64,000 nt of DNA from Aeromonas schubertii (GTDB lineage Bacteria; Pseudomonadota; Gammaproteobacteria; Enterobacterales; Aeromonadaceae), in NCBI RefSeq assembly GCF_000820105.1, contig NZ_CDDB01000010.1, positions 124,001 through 188,000 of the forward strand, written 5' to 3'. The notes beneath the pieces are model-generated. The model saw only the letters and a list, made by a program, of their open reading frames with translations. It was not told where the DNA came from and did no database searches. Below are positions 1 to 7,529 of this stretch, piece by piece. Made by a program: the position numbers and the translations under genes. The number at the start of each line of letters is the position of its first letter. Position 1 is the first letter of the stretch.

Positions 1-945
1 AAGATCTACCTGATGACCCTGGCCTGCGCCTGGCTGCTGCGCACCCCGCGCGAGTTCAGCCTGGTGGTGCGGGTCATCACCCTGTCAGCGGCCCTGGTGG
101 CCCTGGTGGCGCTCTACAACAAGAGTGCCGGCATCGGCCTGGTCGAGGGAACCCGGGTCACCATTGGTCGTGAACTCGGATCCGTGTTGGGGGACCCGAA
201 CGATCTATCCCTGGTGCTGCTGTTCGGGGCCGGCTTCTCCTTAAGCCTGCTGTTATCGGATGCTGACGGAAAGGGATGGCGCCTGATCGGAGCCCTCGGC
301 GTTGTGCTGGTCAGCGGCGCCATCATCGCCACCCAGAGTCGGGGGGGGTTGCTCGGACTGTGCGCCGTCAGTGCCCTGTTTGCCTGGCATAGGGTGCGCT
401 CCAAAGCGCTGCTCATCACCCTGGGCGTACTGGCGCTGATGGCGCTCTTCGTGCTGGCCGGGATCAGTGGTCGCGCCTCGGGAGGGGCCGCCGAGAGCGG
501 CGTCGATGCCTCGGCCATGGGACGCCTCTACGCCTGGCAGGCTGCCTGGGGCATGGCGCTGGATCACCCGTTTCTCGGCGTGGGACTGAGCAACTTCTAT
601 TACAACTACTTCTTCTACAGCCCCCACTGGGATGGACTCAACCATGCGGTTCACTCCACCTGGTTCGGGGTACTGGCCGAGACCGGCTTTATCGGTATTG
701 CTCTCTTCGTCACCATGGTGGGCACCACGCTTAAGGGTGCATGGCGGGCGAGGGGAGAGGCGGCCCGGGCAGATCCGGCCATCAGACAGGCCCTCGAGGG
801 GGTGACCGCCTCCCTGTGCGGCTTCATTATTTCCGGCTCGTTTCTGACCCAGGGCTTTACCTGGCCCGTCTACATCGAGCTCGCCATCACGGTGGCGCTG
901 CTGCGCTACCTTCACCACCCAAACAAGGAGCAACCCCATGGCTGA
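1..945 (+). CDS. O-antigen ligase-like membrane protein (5' end outside window)
   Basis: The reading frame is open from base 1, so the N-terminus is missing; 314 residues are visible. The product is a polytopic inner-membrane protein with several hydrophobic segments in its first 150 visible residues. A periplasmic-loop-like stretch ends in DHPFLGVGLSNFYYNYF and then HAVHSTWFGVLAETGF, which is the pattern of the Wzy_C / O-antigen ligase (WaaL) family (G-x-G-x-x-N-F followed by H-x-x-x-x-x-x-x-E-x-G). Proteins of this type transfer or polymerise lipid-linked glycans at the periplasmic face. It overlaps the downstream glycosyltransferase by 8 nt, so they are translationally coupled. It could be a Wzy polymerase instead; sequence alone does not separate them. 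Confidence 0.75.
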   Translation, partial: KIYLMTLACAWLLRTPREFSLVVRVITLSAALVALVALYNKSAGIGLVEGTRVTIGRELGSVLGDPNDLSLVLLFGAGFSLSLLLSDADGKGWRLIGALGVVLVSGAIIATQSRGGLLGLCAVSALFAWHRVRSKALLITLGVLALMALFVLAGISGRASGGAAESGVDASAMGRLYAWQAAWGMALDHPFLGVGLSNFYYNYFFYSPHWDGLNHAVHSTWFGVLAETGFIGIALFVTMVGTTLKGAWRARGEAARADPAIRQALEGVTASLCGFIISGSFLTQGFTWPVYIELAITVALLRYLHHPNKEQPHG

Positions 946-2122
946 GACCCTGTTACTGGTCCACTATGGCGAGGACTGGATCCGTGGCAGCGAGCGCTGC
1001 CTGCTCGATCTCATGGCTCACATGGACTGTCAGCGCTATCGCCCCCTGCTCTGGACCAACTCCCCGGCACTGCTGCACGAGGCACACAAACTGGGGGTCG
1101 AGGGAGAGCTCGACGAGTTTCCCCTGCTACTCGGCTGGCGCGCCCCCCGCTTCGATATCACCGGCTACGCCCGCTTGCGGCGCAAGGCGCGCGAACTGAT
1201 CGCAGGTCACGACGTCCGCCTGATCCACGTCAACAGTGCCGCACCCTGCCAATGGCTGGTGCCGGTGGCGCGCGCCCTGTCGCTCCCCCTGTTGTGTCAT
1301 CTCCATGCTCGTTATCTGCCACGGGATCGCTACACCCTGAGAGTGCACGGGGCCAGTCGTCTCATCGGGGTGAGCAGCGTCGTGCTCGAGGCCTGGTCCC
1401 GGGACGGGGTCCCCCCCCACCATCTCGACTGCATCCCGAACGGCGTGGATCTGCCGCGCCTGATGCAGGCGTCGGCAATCCCCCTGCGCCAATGGCTGGA
1501 GCTTTCCCCCGACACCCTGCTGATGGCGGCCGTTGGCTCGCTCATTCCACGCAAGGGGATAGACAGATTGTTCGAGGCCATGAGCCTGGCGCGGGAGGCG
1601 GGGGCAAAGGTGCACCTGGCCCTGCTCGGTAGCGGCCCTGAGGAGGCGCAGCTGAGGGCTCTGGCCGAAGAGCGCGGGATAGCGCCCCATGTCTCCTGGC
1701 TCGGAGAGCAGCCAGAGGTGGGACGCTGGCTGCGCGGCGGGGTCGATCTGGTGGTCTCGGGGGCCAGGGAGGAGGTCTTCGGCCTTACCCTGGCCGAGGC
1801 TGCTGCTCTGGGACTTCCCACCCTTGCCTTTCGGGTCGGGGGGATCCCCGAGGTCGTTCAACACGATCGCACCGGCCTGCTCTGCCCGGATGGGGACACA
1901 GCCGCCATGGCCGGCGCCATGCTGCATCTGGTCGAGCCCACCGTACGCCAGCGCCTCGGTGAGGCCGGCAGAGAGCATGCCTTGCACCACTTCACCATGG
2001 CGCGCTATGTGGGTGCTATCGAGCGGGAATGGCAACGCTTGCTCAATAGCAGACCCGAGCCCGGCCCGGCCTTTCCCGGCCTGTGGCGTTGGCTGGGGCG
2101 GCGTATCGGACAGGGGGGCTAG
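938..2122 (+). CDS. Glycosyltransferase, GT4-like (GT-B fold)
   Basis: 394 residues. The N-terminal half is a Rossmann-like acceptor domain; the C-terminal half carries the nucleotide-sugar site typical of GT4 enzymes: GSLIPRKGIDRL near residue 195, LGSGPEE near 230, and the E-x7-E-type motif EEVFGLTLAEAAALGLP near 275-290 followed by VGGIPEVV. It should act at the cytoplasmic face of the inner membrane in lipopolysaccharide or capsule assembly. The start overlaps the ligase-like gene by 8 nt, and the next glycosyltransferase starts 3 nt after its stop, so the three genes form one operon. The sugar donor and linkage cannot be read from the sequence. Confidence 0.85.
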   Translation: MAETLLLVHYGEDWIRGSERCLLDLMAHMDCQRYRPLLWTNSPALLHEAHKLGVEGELDEFPLLLGWRAPRFDITGYARLRRKARELIAGHDVRLIHVNSAAPCQWLVPVARALSLPLLCHLHARYLPRDRYTLRVHGASRLIGVSSVVLEAWSRDGVPPHHLDCIPNGVDLPRLMQASAIPLRQWLELSPDTLLMAAVGSLIPRKGIDRLFEAMSLAREAGAKVHLALLGSGPEEAQLRALAEERGIAPHVSWLGEQPEVGRWLRGGVDLVVSGAREEVFGLTLAEAAALGLPTLAFRVGGIPEVVQHDRTGLLCPDGDTAAMAGAMLHLVEPTVRQRLGEAGREHALHHFTMARYVGAIEREWQRLLNSRPEPGPAFPGLWRWLGRRIGQGG

Positions 2123-2125
2123 CTG

Positions 2126-3169
2126 ATGGCGCTGCTGATCGTCGATCCCATCGCCTTTCGTGGCGGCTCCAAGGTGGCCACCGAAACCCTGCTCTCCCTG
2201 TTGCCAACCGAGGGCGCCCGGGTTCTGACCCGAGACCGCGACTCCTGGCATGCCCAAGCCTGTCGGCGACTTTGGCTGCCGCGCTGGTTACAGGGGCGTG
2301 AGCAGGGGTGGGGTTATCTGCTCAAGCAGGGGGTCATACTGCTGCAGATCCTGGGACAGGGGAGAGGGGTGAGCGCCCTGATCGGCGCCTCCGGGCCCGG
2401 GGTCGATCTGGCGGTCCACTGGGCCGCCCGGCTGCTGCGTGTGCCTGTCGTGCAGTTTGTCCACGGCCCGGTGGGCACCTCTGGCGTCGCCCGCCGGGCC
2501 CTGGCCAGGGTCGACCGTCTCTTTTATCTCGAGAGCGCCCGGGCAAGCCTGGAGCGTCTGCTCGACCACCCCTTGCCGGCGCACTGGCAGCCGTTTCAAA
2601 ATGGCCTCAGCCAACGGAGTTGGCCCACGCTCTCGATGGGGCAAGGGGTGCTTTGGGCTGCATCGCTGCTGCGCTGGAAGGGGCTCGAATTGATGCTCGA
2701 TGCTCACCGCCAGATGCATGAGCCGCAGCCCCTGCATGTCTGTTATCTCACTCCGAAGGAGACGGGCCAACCGGTGAGCAAGATTGCCCCTGGGCAACGC
2801 GGTGTCCACTGGTATTCGGCCCCCCGGGATCTCGATGCGATCCGCTCCCGCTGCTCTGTCTTTGTCTCAACCAGCCATCAGGAGCCCTTTGGTCTCTCTC
2901 TGCTCGAGGCCATGGCCGCCGGTCTGTGCGTCGTGCTGCCCCGCGATGGCGCTTACTGGGATCGGGAGCTCAAGGAAGGGGTGCACTGCGTCAAGTACGA
3001 GCCCGGCTCCTGCGCCGATCTCGCCCGTGTTCTCGATACATTGTGTCGTGACCCGAAGCGGGTCCGCAGCCTGGGTGAGGCGGCGGCCCGTCTCGCCTCT
3101 GAGCGCTATCGCGCCGAGCTGACCTGGCAGGCCCCGCGCCAGTATCTGCTTGGCCTGATAGGGGTCTGA
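2126..3169 (+). CDS. Glycosyltransferase, GT4-like
   Basis: 347 residues. The N-terminus is short (LLIVDPIAFRGGSKVATETL, a GG-S/K loop as in GT-B enzymes), a donor-domain start LWAASLLRWKGLELML lies near residue 175, and the conserved EPFGLSLLEAMAAGLCVVLP lies near 250, the E-x7-E signature of GT4/PF00534. It begins 3 nt after the previous glycosyltransferase and closes the visible part of the polysaccharide operon. It meets a third, oppositely oriented glycosyltransferase with only 8 nt between stop codons. Substrate unknown. Confidence 0.8.
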   Translation: MALLIVDPIAFRGGSKVATETLLSLLPTEGARVLTRDRDSWHAQACRRLWLPRWLQGREQGWGYLLKQGVILLQILGQGRGVSALIGASGPGVDLAVHWAARLLRVPVVQFVHGPVGTSGVARRALARVDRLFYLESARASLERLLDHPLPAHWQPFQNGLSQRSWPTLSMGQGVLWAASLLRWKGLELMLDAHRQMHEPQPLHVCYLTPKETGQPVSKIAPGQRGVHWYSAPRDLDAIRSRCSVFVSTSHQEPFGLSLLEAMAAGLCVVLPRDGAYWDRELKEGVHCVKYEPGSCADLARVLDTLCRDPKRVRSLGEAAARLASERYRAELTWQAPRQYLLGLIGV

Positions 3170-3177
3170 ATAACCGC

Positions 3178-4164
3178 TTATCCCAGGTAAACGGCGAGGA
3201 TCTCGCTCATGCGGCTCTCGACGCTATAGCCTGCCACTACCGTATGGCGTGCCCGGTTGCCCATCTGCAACCGATCGGCGGCCGAGAGCGAGAGCCAGTC
3301 GTTAAGCTGCGCCGCCATAGCCAGCCGATCTCCCGGTGGGATCAACCAGCCGTTGCGCCTATGGTCAATGAGGGAGGGGATCCCCCCCACCGCAAAGCTG
3401 CAAAGCGGGATGCCATGGGCCATCGCCTCGAGCGCCGCCAGGGGGAGCCCCTCATGGGTTGAGGTGATGCAGAGCAGGTCTATCTCTTTCCAATGCGCCG
3501 CCATCTCGCAAAAACCGTGAAACTGAACCCGATCAGCGTACTGGCAAACCAGCCTGCTATGTAGCGGCCCTTCACCGTAGAGGTGAAACTCTCCCTCGGG
3601 GCAAAGGCCTGCCAACTGGCAGAAGAGAGCGGGATCTTTTTCTTCGCTGAGGCGGCCGACGAAGGCGATGCGCCTGCCCATCAGTGATGAGCGCTCGCTC
3701 GGCAACGGCACAAAATTGGGAATAAGGTGCGCCTTGCCGTTGAGTTTTGCGGCGATCTCACCGCTCACCGCGATGCATTTTGCAAGGGGAGCGGTCCAGC
3801 GATCCAGCCGGCTATAGAAGGCAAGGCGCCCCCGGCCATCATCACCGCTGTGAAAGGTCGAGACCACGGGCACCCCACCGAGCGCGCCGAGCAGACGCCC
3901 CAGGATCCCCGCCTTGTAGCCGTGGGTATGGAGCAGATCGACCCGATCGCCCAGCAGCAGCGGCAACAGGCGACGCCAGTGACTGAGCACCCGAAAGGGG
4001 AGCCTCTCCTGCACAAGGCGCATCACGAAAGGGCTCTGACCATGATCGCAGAGCAACACCACTTCGGCCTCCATGCCGTGCTCACTCAGCGCCCTGGCCA
4101 GATGGCAGACATGGGTCTCAATACCCCCAATACCTCTTGCATCGATCAGCAACCAGACTCGCAT
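3178..4164 (-). CDS. Glycosyltransferase, GT4 family
   Basis: 328 residues from the ATG at 4164, chosen because a GGAGAG Shine-Dalgarno lies just upstream and the protein then begins MRVWLLIDARGIGGIETHV, the canonical GT4 N-terminus with its glycine-rich loop. The frame stays open further upstream, but those residues look non-coding. C-terminal donor-domain motifs include FVGRLSEEKDP (about residue 170), THEGLPLAALEAMAHGIPL (about 240) and VGGIPSLI. It is convergent with the ligase/glycosyltransferase operon and divergent from yebG. It is probably part of the same surface-glycan pathway; the exact transfer is unknown. Confidence 0.85.
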   Translation of the reverse strand: MRVWLLIDARGIGGIETHVCHLARALSEHGMEAEVVLLCDHGQSPFVMRLVQERLPFRVLSHWRRLLPLLLGDRVDLLHTHGYKAGILGRLLGALGGVPVVSTFHSGDDGRGRLAFYSRLDRWTAPLAKCIAVSGEIAAKLNGKAHLIPNFVPLPSERSSLMGRRIAFVGRLSEEKDPALFCQLAGLCPEGEFHLYGEGPLHSRLVCQYADRVQFHGFCEMAAHWKEIDLLCITSTHEGLPLAALEAMAHGIPLCSFAVGGIPSLIDHRRNGWLIPPGDRLAMAAQLNDWLSLSAADRLQMGNRARHTVVAGYSVESRMSEILAVYLG

Positions 4165-4244
4165 CGCGCTTCTCTCCCATGGGTTTACCCCGATTGAGCA
4201 GAAAACAGGCCAATGTGTCACGGTGGTGGGCAGAGATTGATATA

Positions 4245-4260
4245 CTGTATATCCATACAT
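4245..4260 (+). promoter_or_regulatory. LexA (SOS) box upstream of yebG, one mismatch
   Basis: The sequence reads CTGTATATCCATACAT: a perfect left half CTGT, 8 nt, and ACAT in place of ACAG. It lies 34 nt before the yebG start, where LexA would block transcription. The LexA regulation of yebG is established in E. coli; here it is inferred from this site and the gene's identity. Confidence 0.7.
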
Positions 4261-4294
4261 ATACTTACTCTGTTTCCATCCTCAGGAGTCCATC

Positions 4295-4576
4295 ATGGCC
4301 GTTACTATTCAATACGTTGTCGTACGCGCAGGAGTTGAAAAGATGACCTTTACCAGCAAGAAGGAGGCCGATGCCTATGACAAGCTGCTCGATCTGAGCG
4401 ACGAGCTGACCCGGTTGCTCGAGCTGGCACCGGTCGAGCTTGCAGAGCCCGACCGTGAGCGGCTCGCCTTCTATTTGGCCAGCCAGCGAGAGGCTCTTGC
4501 CGCCCTGCTGCGTGGCGGCAAGGGGGCTCCCAATGAAGAAAAGAGCCCCAAGAAAGCGCTCAAGCAGGTGGCCTGA
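4295..4576 (+). CDS. yebG: YebG family SOS-induced protein
   Basis: 93 residues. The N-terminus MAVTIQYVVVRAGVEKMTFTSKKEADAYDKLLDL matches the YebG family (conserved V-x-R-x-G-x-x-x-M-T-F-x-x-K-K-E-A-D-x-Y-D-K); the C-terminus is variable and lysine-rich. YebG is a small cytoplasmic protein of the LexA regulon whose biochemical role is not established. A good AGGAG ribosome site precedes the ATG. The LexA-type site 34 nt upstream supports DNA-damage induction. It is followed by a hairpin-rich spacer and a tyrosine recombinase gene. Confidence 0.92.
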   Translation: MAVTIQYVVVRAGVEKMTFTSKKEADAYDKLLDLSDELTRLLELAPVELAEPDRERLAFYLASQREALAALLRGGKGAPNEEKSPKKALKQVA

Positions 4577-4683
4577 GTCTCGCCTTATTCACTTTTTTGG
4601 GTGTTTAGTCAAATAAGCCCCCTATATCCCCGAGAATTTTGAGACAACAACGAATATGGCGTGAATAGTGTCATGCCAACGAC

Positions 4684-4730
4684 GGGGGCCAAGCCCCCAC
4701 GACCCGCAGTCATGCCGCCCCGGCGGCATG
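4684..4730. repeat. Two hairpins in front of the tyrosine recombinase
   Basis: The first inverted repeat is GGGGGC-CAA-GCCCCC (4684-4698). The second has 9-nt arms CATGCCGCC and GGCGGCATG separated by CC (4711-4730). Both sit within 70 nt of the recombinase start. They could be recombinase binding arms, a leader structure, or a terminator without a U-tract after yebG. The structure is seen; the function is a guess. Confidence 0.5.
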
Positions 4731-4749
4731 GGGCCAGAGAGAGCCATCG

Positions 4750-6033
4750 ATGAATCCACTCCTTCCCCCCGCCATGCCCCTGTTTGACACCCTTGCCCAC
4801 CTCGAAGAGGGCAATGGTCAGGTTAACCAGTACCTGGCCAGCCTGAGTTTGACCCGCATCCCGGATGCGGGGCTCGTCTATGAGTTGGCCGTGGACTGGC
4901 TGCTCGAGCAGCGCCACAGCGAGAACAACTACAAGACCTACCGCAGTGAACTCACCACCTTCTTGCACTGGTGCTTCGAGCAGGCCTGCATCAGCCCCAA
5001 GGATCTCACCCGCCGCATCATGATGCGCTATCTGGAGTTTTGTCAGGCTCCGCCGGTCGAACTCATCGGCTATTACAACGTCGCCCAGTTTGTTCGGGAC
5101 AAGGAGTGGGGAGAGCGGTTGGCCAACCCCGCCTGGCGTCCCTTTCTGGGCAAAAAGGAGGATGGCCGGCCCCAGCCCTATCGTCTGAGTGAGCCGGCCA
5201 TGCGCACCAAGCTGGCCATCCTCTCCGCCTTCTTCCAGTTCCTCATTCAGGAGGAGTACATGGAGAGAAATCCGGCGCTGCTCCTGCAACGCACCAAGCG
5301 GCCGGTGGAGGGGAGCGAAGAGAGTGTGCAAGCCTTTAGCGAGCTGCAGTGGTCCTATGTGGTACAGGCCGCCGAGGAGCTGGCCCATGCCCAGCCCGAG
5401 CAGCATGAACGCACCCTCTTTCTGGTTCGTCTCATGTATGCCTGTTACCTGCGCATCTCTGAAGTCGCCGCCAGGCCAGGTTTTAGCCCTGTGATGAGCC
5501 AGTTTCGCCGCGACAACAAGACAGGCGTCTGGGGCTATCACATTCCCTGCAGCAAGGGAGGAAAGCGGCGCACCGTGGCGGTCTCGGCAGCGTTGCTGCA
5601 GGGGCTCGAACGTTATCGTGGCTTTCTTGGCCTCTCACCGCTGCCAGCCCCGGGGGAAAATACACCGCTATTTGTACGTCACAAGGCGGCCGGACACGGC
5701 CGCGAGCAGGGGGAGCTCAACGCCAATCTGGGGATCCGTCAGCTCAGGGAGCTGATCGGCAATGTCATCACGGCTGGCGCCAATCTGGCCGAGCAGGCCG
5801 GGCACTGGCAAGACGCCGCCGAGATGCGCACCCTGACCGTGCACGCCATTCGTCATACCGGCATTACCCACGACATCAACCTCAACGGTCGCCCGCTCTC
5901 CCACGTTCAGGCCGACGCAGGGCACGACAGCATAGAGACCACCTCCCGATATCTTCACACCAGCCATGCGGAGCGCCATGAGAGTGCGCGCAGCAAACCT
6001 CTTGATCATCTGGCGCTGGCGCGTGAGAGATAA
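4750..6033 (+). CDS. Tyrosine recombinase / site-specific integrase
   Basis: 427 residues, at the long end for the family. Residues 40-180 form an N-terminal SAM-like core-binding domain. The C-terminal catalytic domain keeps the full set: R235 (YLRISEVA), K269 (CSKGGKRR), H365 and R368 (HAIRHTG), H392 (GHDSIETTSRY) and nucleophile Y401. It should therefore be active in strand exchange. It lacks the extra helix motif typical of IntI integrases, and there are no prophage genes, tRNA attachment site or partner recombinases beside it. Stand-alone recombinases of this kind may be chromosomal fixtures; the substrate site is unknown, and the hairpins directly upstream are candidates. Confidence 0.85.
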   Translation: MNPLLPPAMPLFDTLAHLEEGNGQVNQYLASLSLTRIPDAGLVYELAVDWLLEQRHSENNYKTYRSELTTFLHWCFEQACISPKDLTRRIMMRYLEFCQAPPVELIGYYNVAQFVRDKEWGERLANPAWRPFLGKKEDGRPQPYRLSEPAMRTKLAILSAFFQFLIQEEYMERNPALLLQRTKRPVEGSEESVQAFSELQWSYVVQAAEELAHAQPEQHERTLFLVRLMYACYLRISEVAARPGFSPVMSQFRRDNKTGVWGYHIPCSKGGKRRTVAVSAALLQGLERYRGFLGLSPLPAPGENTPLFVRHKAAGHGREQGELNANLGIRQLRELIGNVITAGANLAEQAGHWQDAAEMRTLTVHAIRHTGITHDINLNGRPLSHVQADAGHDSIETTSRYLHTSHAERHESARSKPLDHLALARER

Positions 6034-6126
6034 CGGTCGCGATTTTTAAAACAAGTGAGAGCATTGTCCCGCTCTTGACCCTTGTTGGAGGAGGCGTGAA
6101 GAAGGGAGCGGGACAAAGAGAGAGGG

Positions 6127-6300
6127 TCAGGGCTCTTCGCTGTAGTCGCCAAGCCGCTGCGCCGCCTCGAACACCAGGGCAGCCATATGAGGGGGAAGAT
6201 TGGCACTGAGCGCCTGCAGCTGACGGATCAGCTCCTTGTCACTCATGGCCCAGGGATGATTGGTGGGAAGGCCGGTCACGGCCTGGGTGTGCATCAGCAT
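6127..6300 (-). CDS. Small protein of unknown function (57 aa)
   Basis: A short frame from the ATG at 6300 to TGA at 6127 encodes 57 residues ending in HMAALVFEAAQRLGDYSEEP. A GGAG ribosome site lies at correct spacing upstream of the ATG. The predicted peptide is amphipathic and helical (MSDKELIRQLQALSANLPPHM). I do not recognise a family. The ribosome site and the helical composition support coding, but no homology was checked. Confidence 0.55.
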   Translation of the reverse strand: MLMHTQAVTGLPTNHPWAMSDKELIRQLQALSANLPPHMAALVFEAAQRLGDYSEEP

Positions 6301-6390
6301 AAGATACTCCGCAGAAAACGCAGGGGATGGTACTAAAGGCGGGGTGAAGGCGCCACTGTCATCATTCAGACCGCCCCAAGAGGGAATTTA

Positions 6391-6409
6391 TTACCCGTTG
6401 TGCGGGTAA
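6391..6409. repeat. 7-bp hairpin in non-coding spacer
   Basis: TTACCCG-TTGTG-CGGGTAA is a perfect 7-bp stem with a 5-nt loop, in the 253-bp spacer between the divergent small ORFs at 6127-6300 and 6554-6817. Its function is unknown; a regulatory element of one of the two divergent genes is possible. Confidence 0.4.
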
Positions 6410-6553
6410 ATATCTGTCGTCACCGCGCGTTTCGTATAGAAAATCGCCTTCTAAAACAGCCCGCAGTGCAGGGAGGGCAGGGGACTTAACCACTGACTTT
6501 AATAGTGAACTCTAGTCTCAAAATGGGACGTTTCGGGTGTCAGGGGAGGGGCT

Positions 6554-6817
6554 ATGGCGGATTCTTGGGATGACTACTGCGAGCAGGAGAGGGCGTCACC
6601 GGATTTTCTGGTCGAGCGGGAGCATGTGGTGGGAGAGGGGGCTTTGCTGGATCAGCTAGCTAGGCTGGCCGACCTCTATGTGGTCAGGCGGCAGGGAGAT
6701 CGGATGGCGGGGTTGGCCGACTTGGGCGATGACCTGCTCAAGATCGCAGACCAAGAAACTAAGGAGGGCGTTTCACCTTCGACCGATTTACTGCGGGAAT
6801 TGTATCGCCGTAGATAA
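6554..6817 (+). CDS. Hypothetical protein (87 aa)
   Basis: An 87-residue acidic protein, MADSWDDYCEQERASPDFLVEREH..., probably all-helical in its second half (ALLDQLARLADLYVV, GLADLGDDLLKIADQ). A strong purine-rich ribosome site (GGGGAGGGG) precedes the ATG. No transmembrane segment or signal peptide is visible. I do not recognise the family. It sits alone in the accessory stretch and is followed by a perfect 8-bp hairpin. Confidence 0.6.
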   Translation: MADSWDDYCEQERASPDFLVEREHVVGEGALLDQLARLADLYVVRRQGDRMAGLADLGDDLLKIADQETKEGVSPSTDLLRELYRRR

Positions 6818-6848
6818 ACACATGGCGCCGTTATCTCTCACGACAGAT

Positions 6849-6870
6849 GCCGATAAATAGGGTTATCGGC
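6849..6870 (+). terminator. Perfect 8-bp hairpin after the 87-aa ORF
   Basis: GCCGATAA-ATAGGG-TTATCGGC gives an 8-bp stem and 6-nt loop 32 nt after the stop codon. There is no U-run after it, so it may be an mRNA 3' stabiliser or an operator rather than a true intrinsic terminator. Confidence 0.4.
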
Positions 6871-7002
6871 GCCACAGGTAAACGTTATTGACAAAGTATT
6901 TAGTATAAGTGTGTACTGGATGGCAGGACATAAGCCAAAGTCATTCGGCTTCGGTCGGTGGCATGGAAAGCCTTCTCATATATCTTAAACTGGAGGCTTT
7001 AT

Positions 7003-7275
7003 ATGAAAACCCTAAAACAATCCATTCTGGATGCCTACGCAGCAATCGACTCAAATCGTTGCAGTGTTAATCCACGTATTAAGCAACGAGCAGAGTCAGA
7101 CCGCAAACTGCTCATAAGATTCGAAAATGAATGCCAAGAGCTCTGCTCGGGAAACCTTGAGCAAACTCAAGACGCTCTTATGGCGCAACTACCTGATGAG
7201 AGAAAAAATCGTGTTCAGGAGATTATCTCCTGGATAAAAACCAACCCATTCATCTCCATAAGTTGGAGTGCCTAG
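7003..7275 (+). CDS. Hypothetical protein (90 aa), AT-richer than surroundings
   Basis: 90 residues from the ATG at 7003, chosen for the GGAGG ribosome site 8 nt upstream. The product is a charged, helical, cytoplasmic protein with two cysteines (C22, C49) and no recognisable domain. Base composition is visibly lower in GC than the flanking core genes and uses codons such as AAA, AAT and CTA that neighbours avoid, which suggests transfer. It is convergent with the antitoxin-like gene, and the two stop codons overlap inside one CTAG. Confidence 0.6.
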   Translation: MKTLKQSILDAYAAIDSNRCSVNPRIKQRAESDRKLLIRFENECQELCSGNLEQTQDALMAQLPDERKNRVQEIISWIKTNPFISISWSA

Positions 7276-7529
7276 CCTTTAACAAGTGGACCCCAATCCA
7301 TTTCACCTGGTGACGTGGCATTGGGGTCACACTGGGCCAGCAGTTCTTCCAGCGTGTAGAGCGGCTGGCCACGCAGTTTGGCGCGAGCACGCTCTACATC
7401 ATCAAACGCCGCAGTCAGCAGCGCCGGATCACCATCTTCCAGAGCGGCTTGCAGATAGGCGACCATCTCGACCTCACTGGTTAGACTGTCGGCCACATCA
7501 AAACGGCTCCAGGACGCTTTCAGCTTCAT
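7272..7529 (-). CDS. Orphan antitoxin-like protein (HI1420-like front, MazE-like tail)
   Basis: 85 residues. Positions 10-47 (FDVADSLTSEVEMVAYLQAALEDGDPALLTAAFDDVERARA) resemble the start of the HI1420/HigA-type putative addiction-module antidote family (FDxAxxLxxxExxxxYLxxALEDGDPALxxAAxxDxARA). The rest of that family's helix-turn-helix is absent. Instead residues 56-85 (LYTLEELLAQCDPNA...MDWGPLVKG) resemble the C-terminal toxin-binding tail of MazE/PemI-type antitoxins. No toxin gene is adjacent on either side. GGAGG and AAGGA sites precede the ATG. A perfect 16-bp AT-rich palindrome lies 27 nt upstream. The assignment to an antitoxin family is by eye. Confidence 0.6.
   Translation of the reverse strand: MKLKASWSRFDVADSLTSEVEMVAYLQAALEDGDPALLTAAFDDVERARAKLRGQPLYTLEELLAQCDPNATSPGEMDWGPLVKG

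Noticed and set aside
4750-6033. Integron integrase
   Set aside because: Catalytic residues fit tyrosine recombinases, but the IntI-specific extra motif is absent and no attC-like cassettes follow; the small genes at 6.1-7.8 kb lack repeated attC ends.
6886-6920. Promoter TTGACA in front of the 90-aa gene
   Set aside because: TTGACA is present at about 6889, but no convincing -10 lies at 16-18 nt; TATAAG is too close. Not called.
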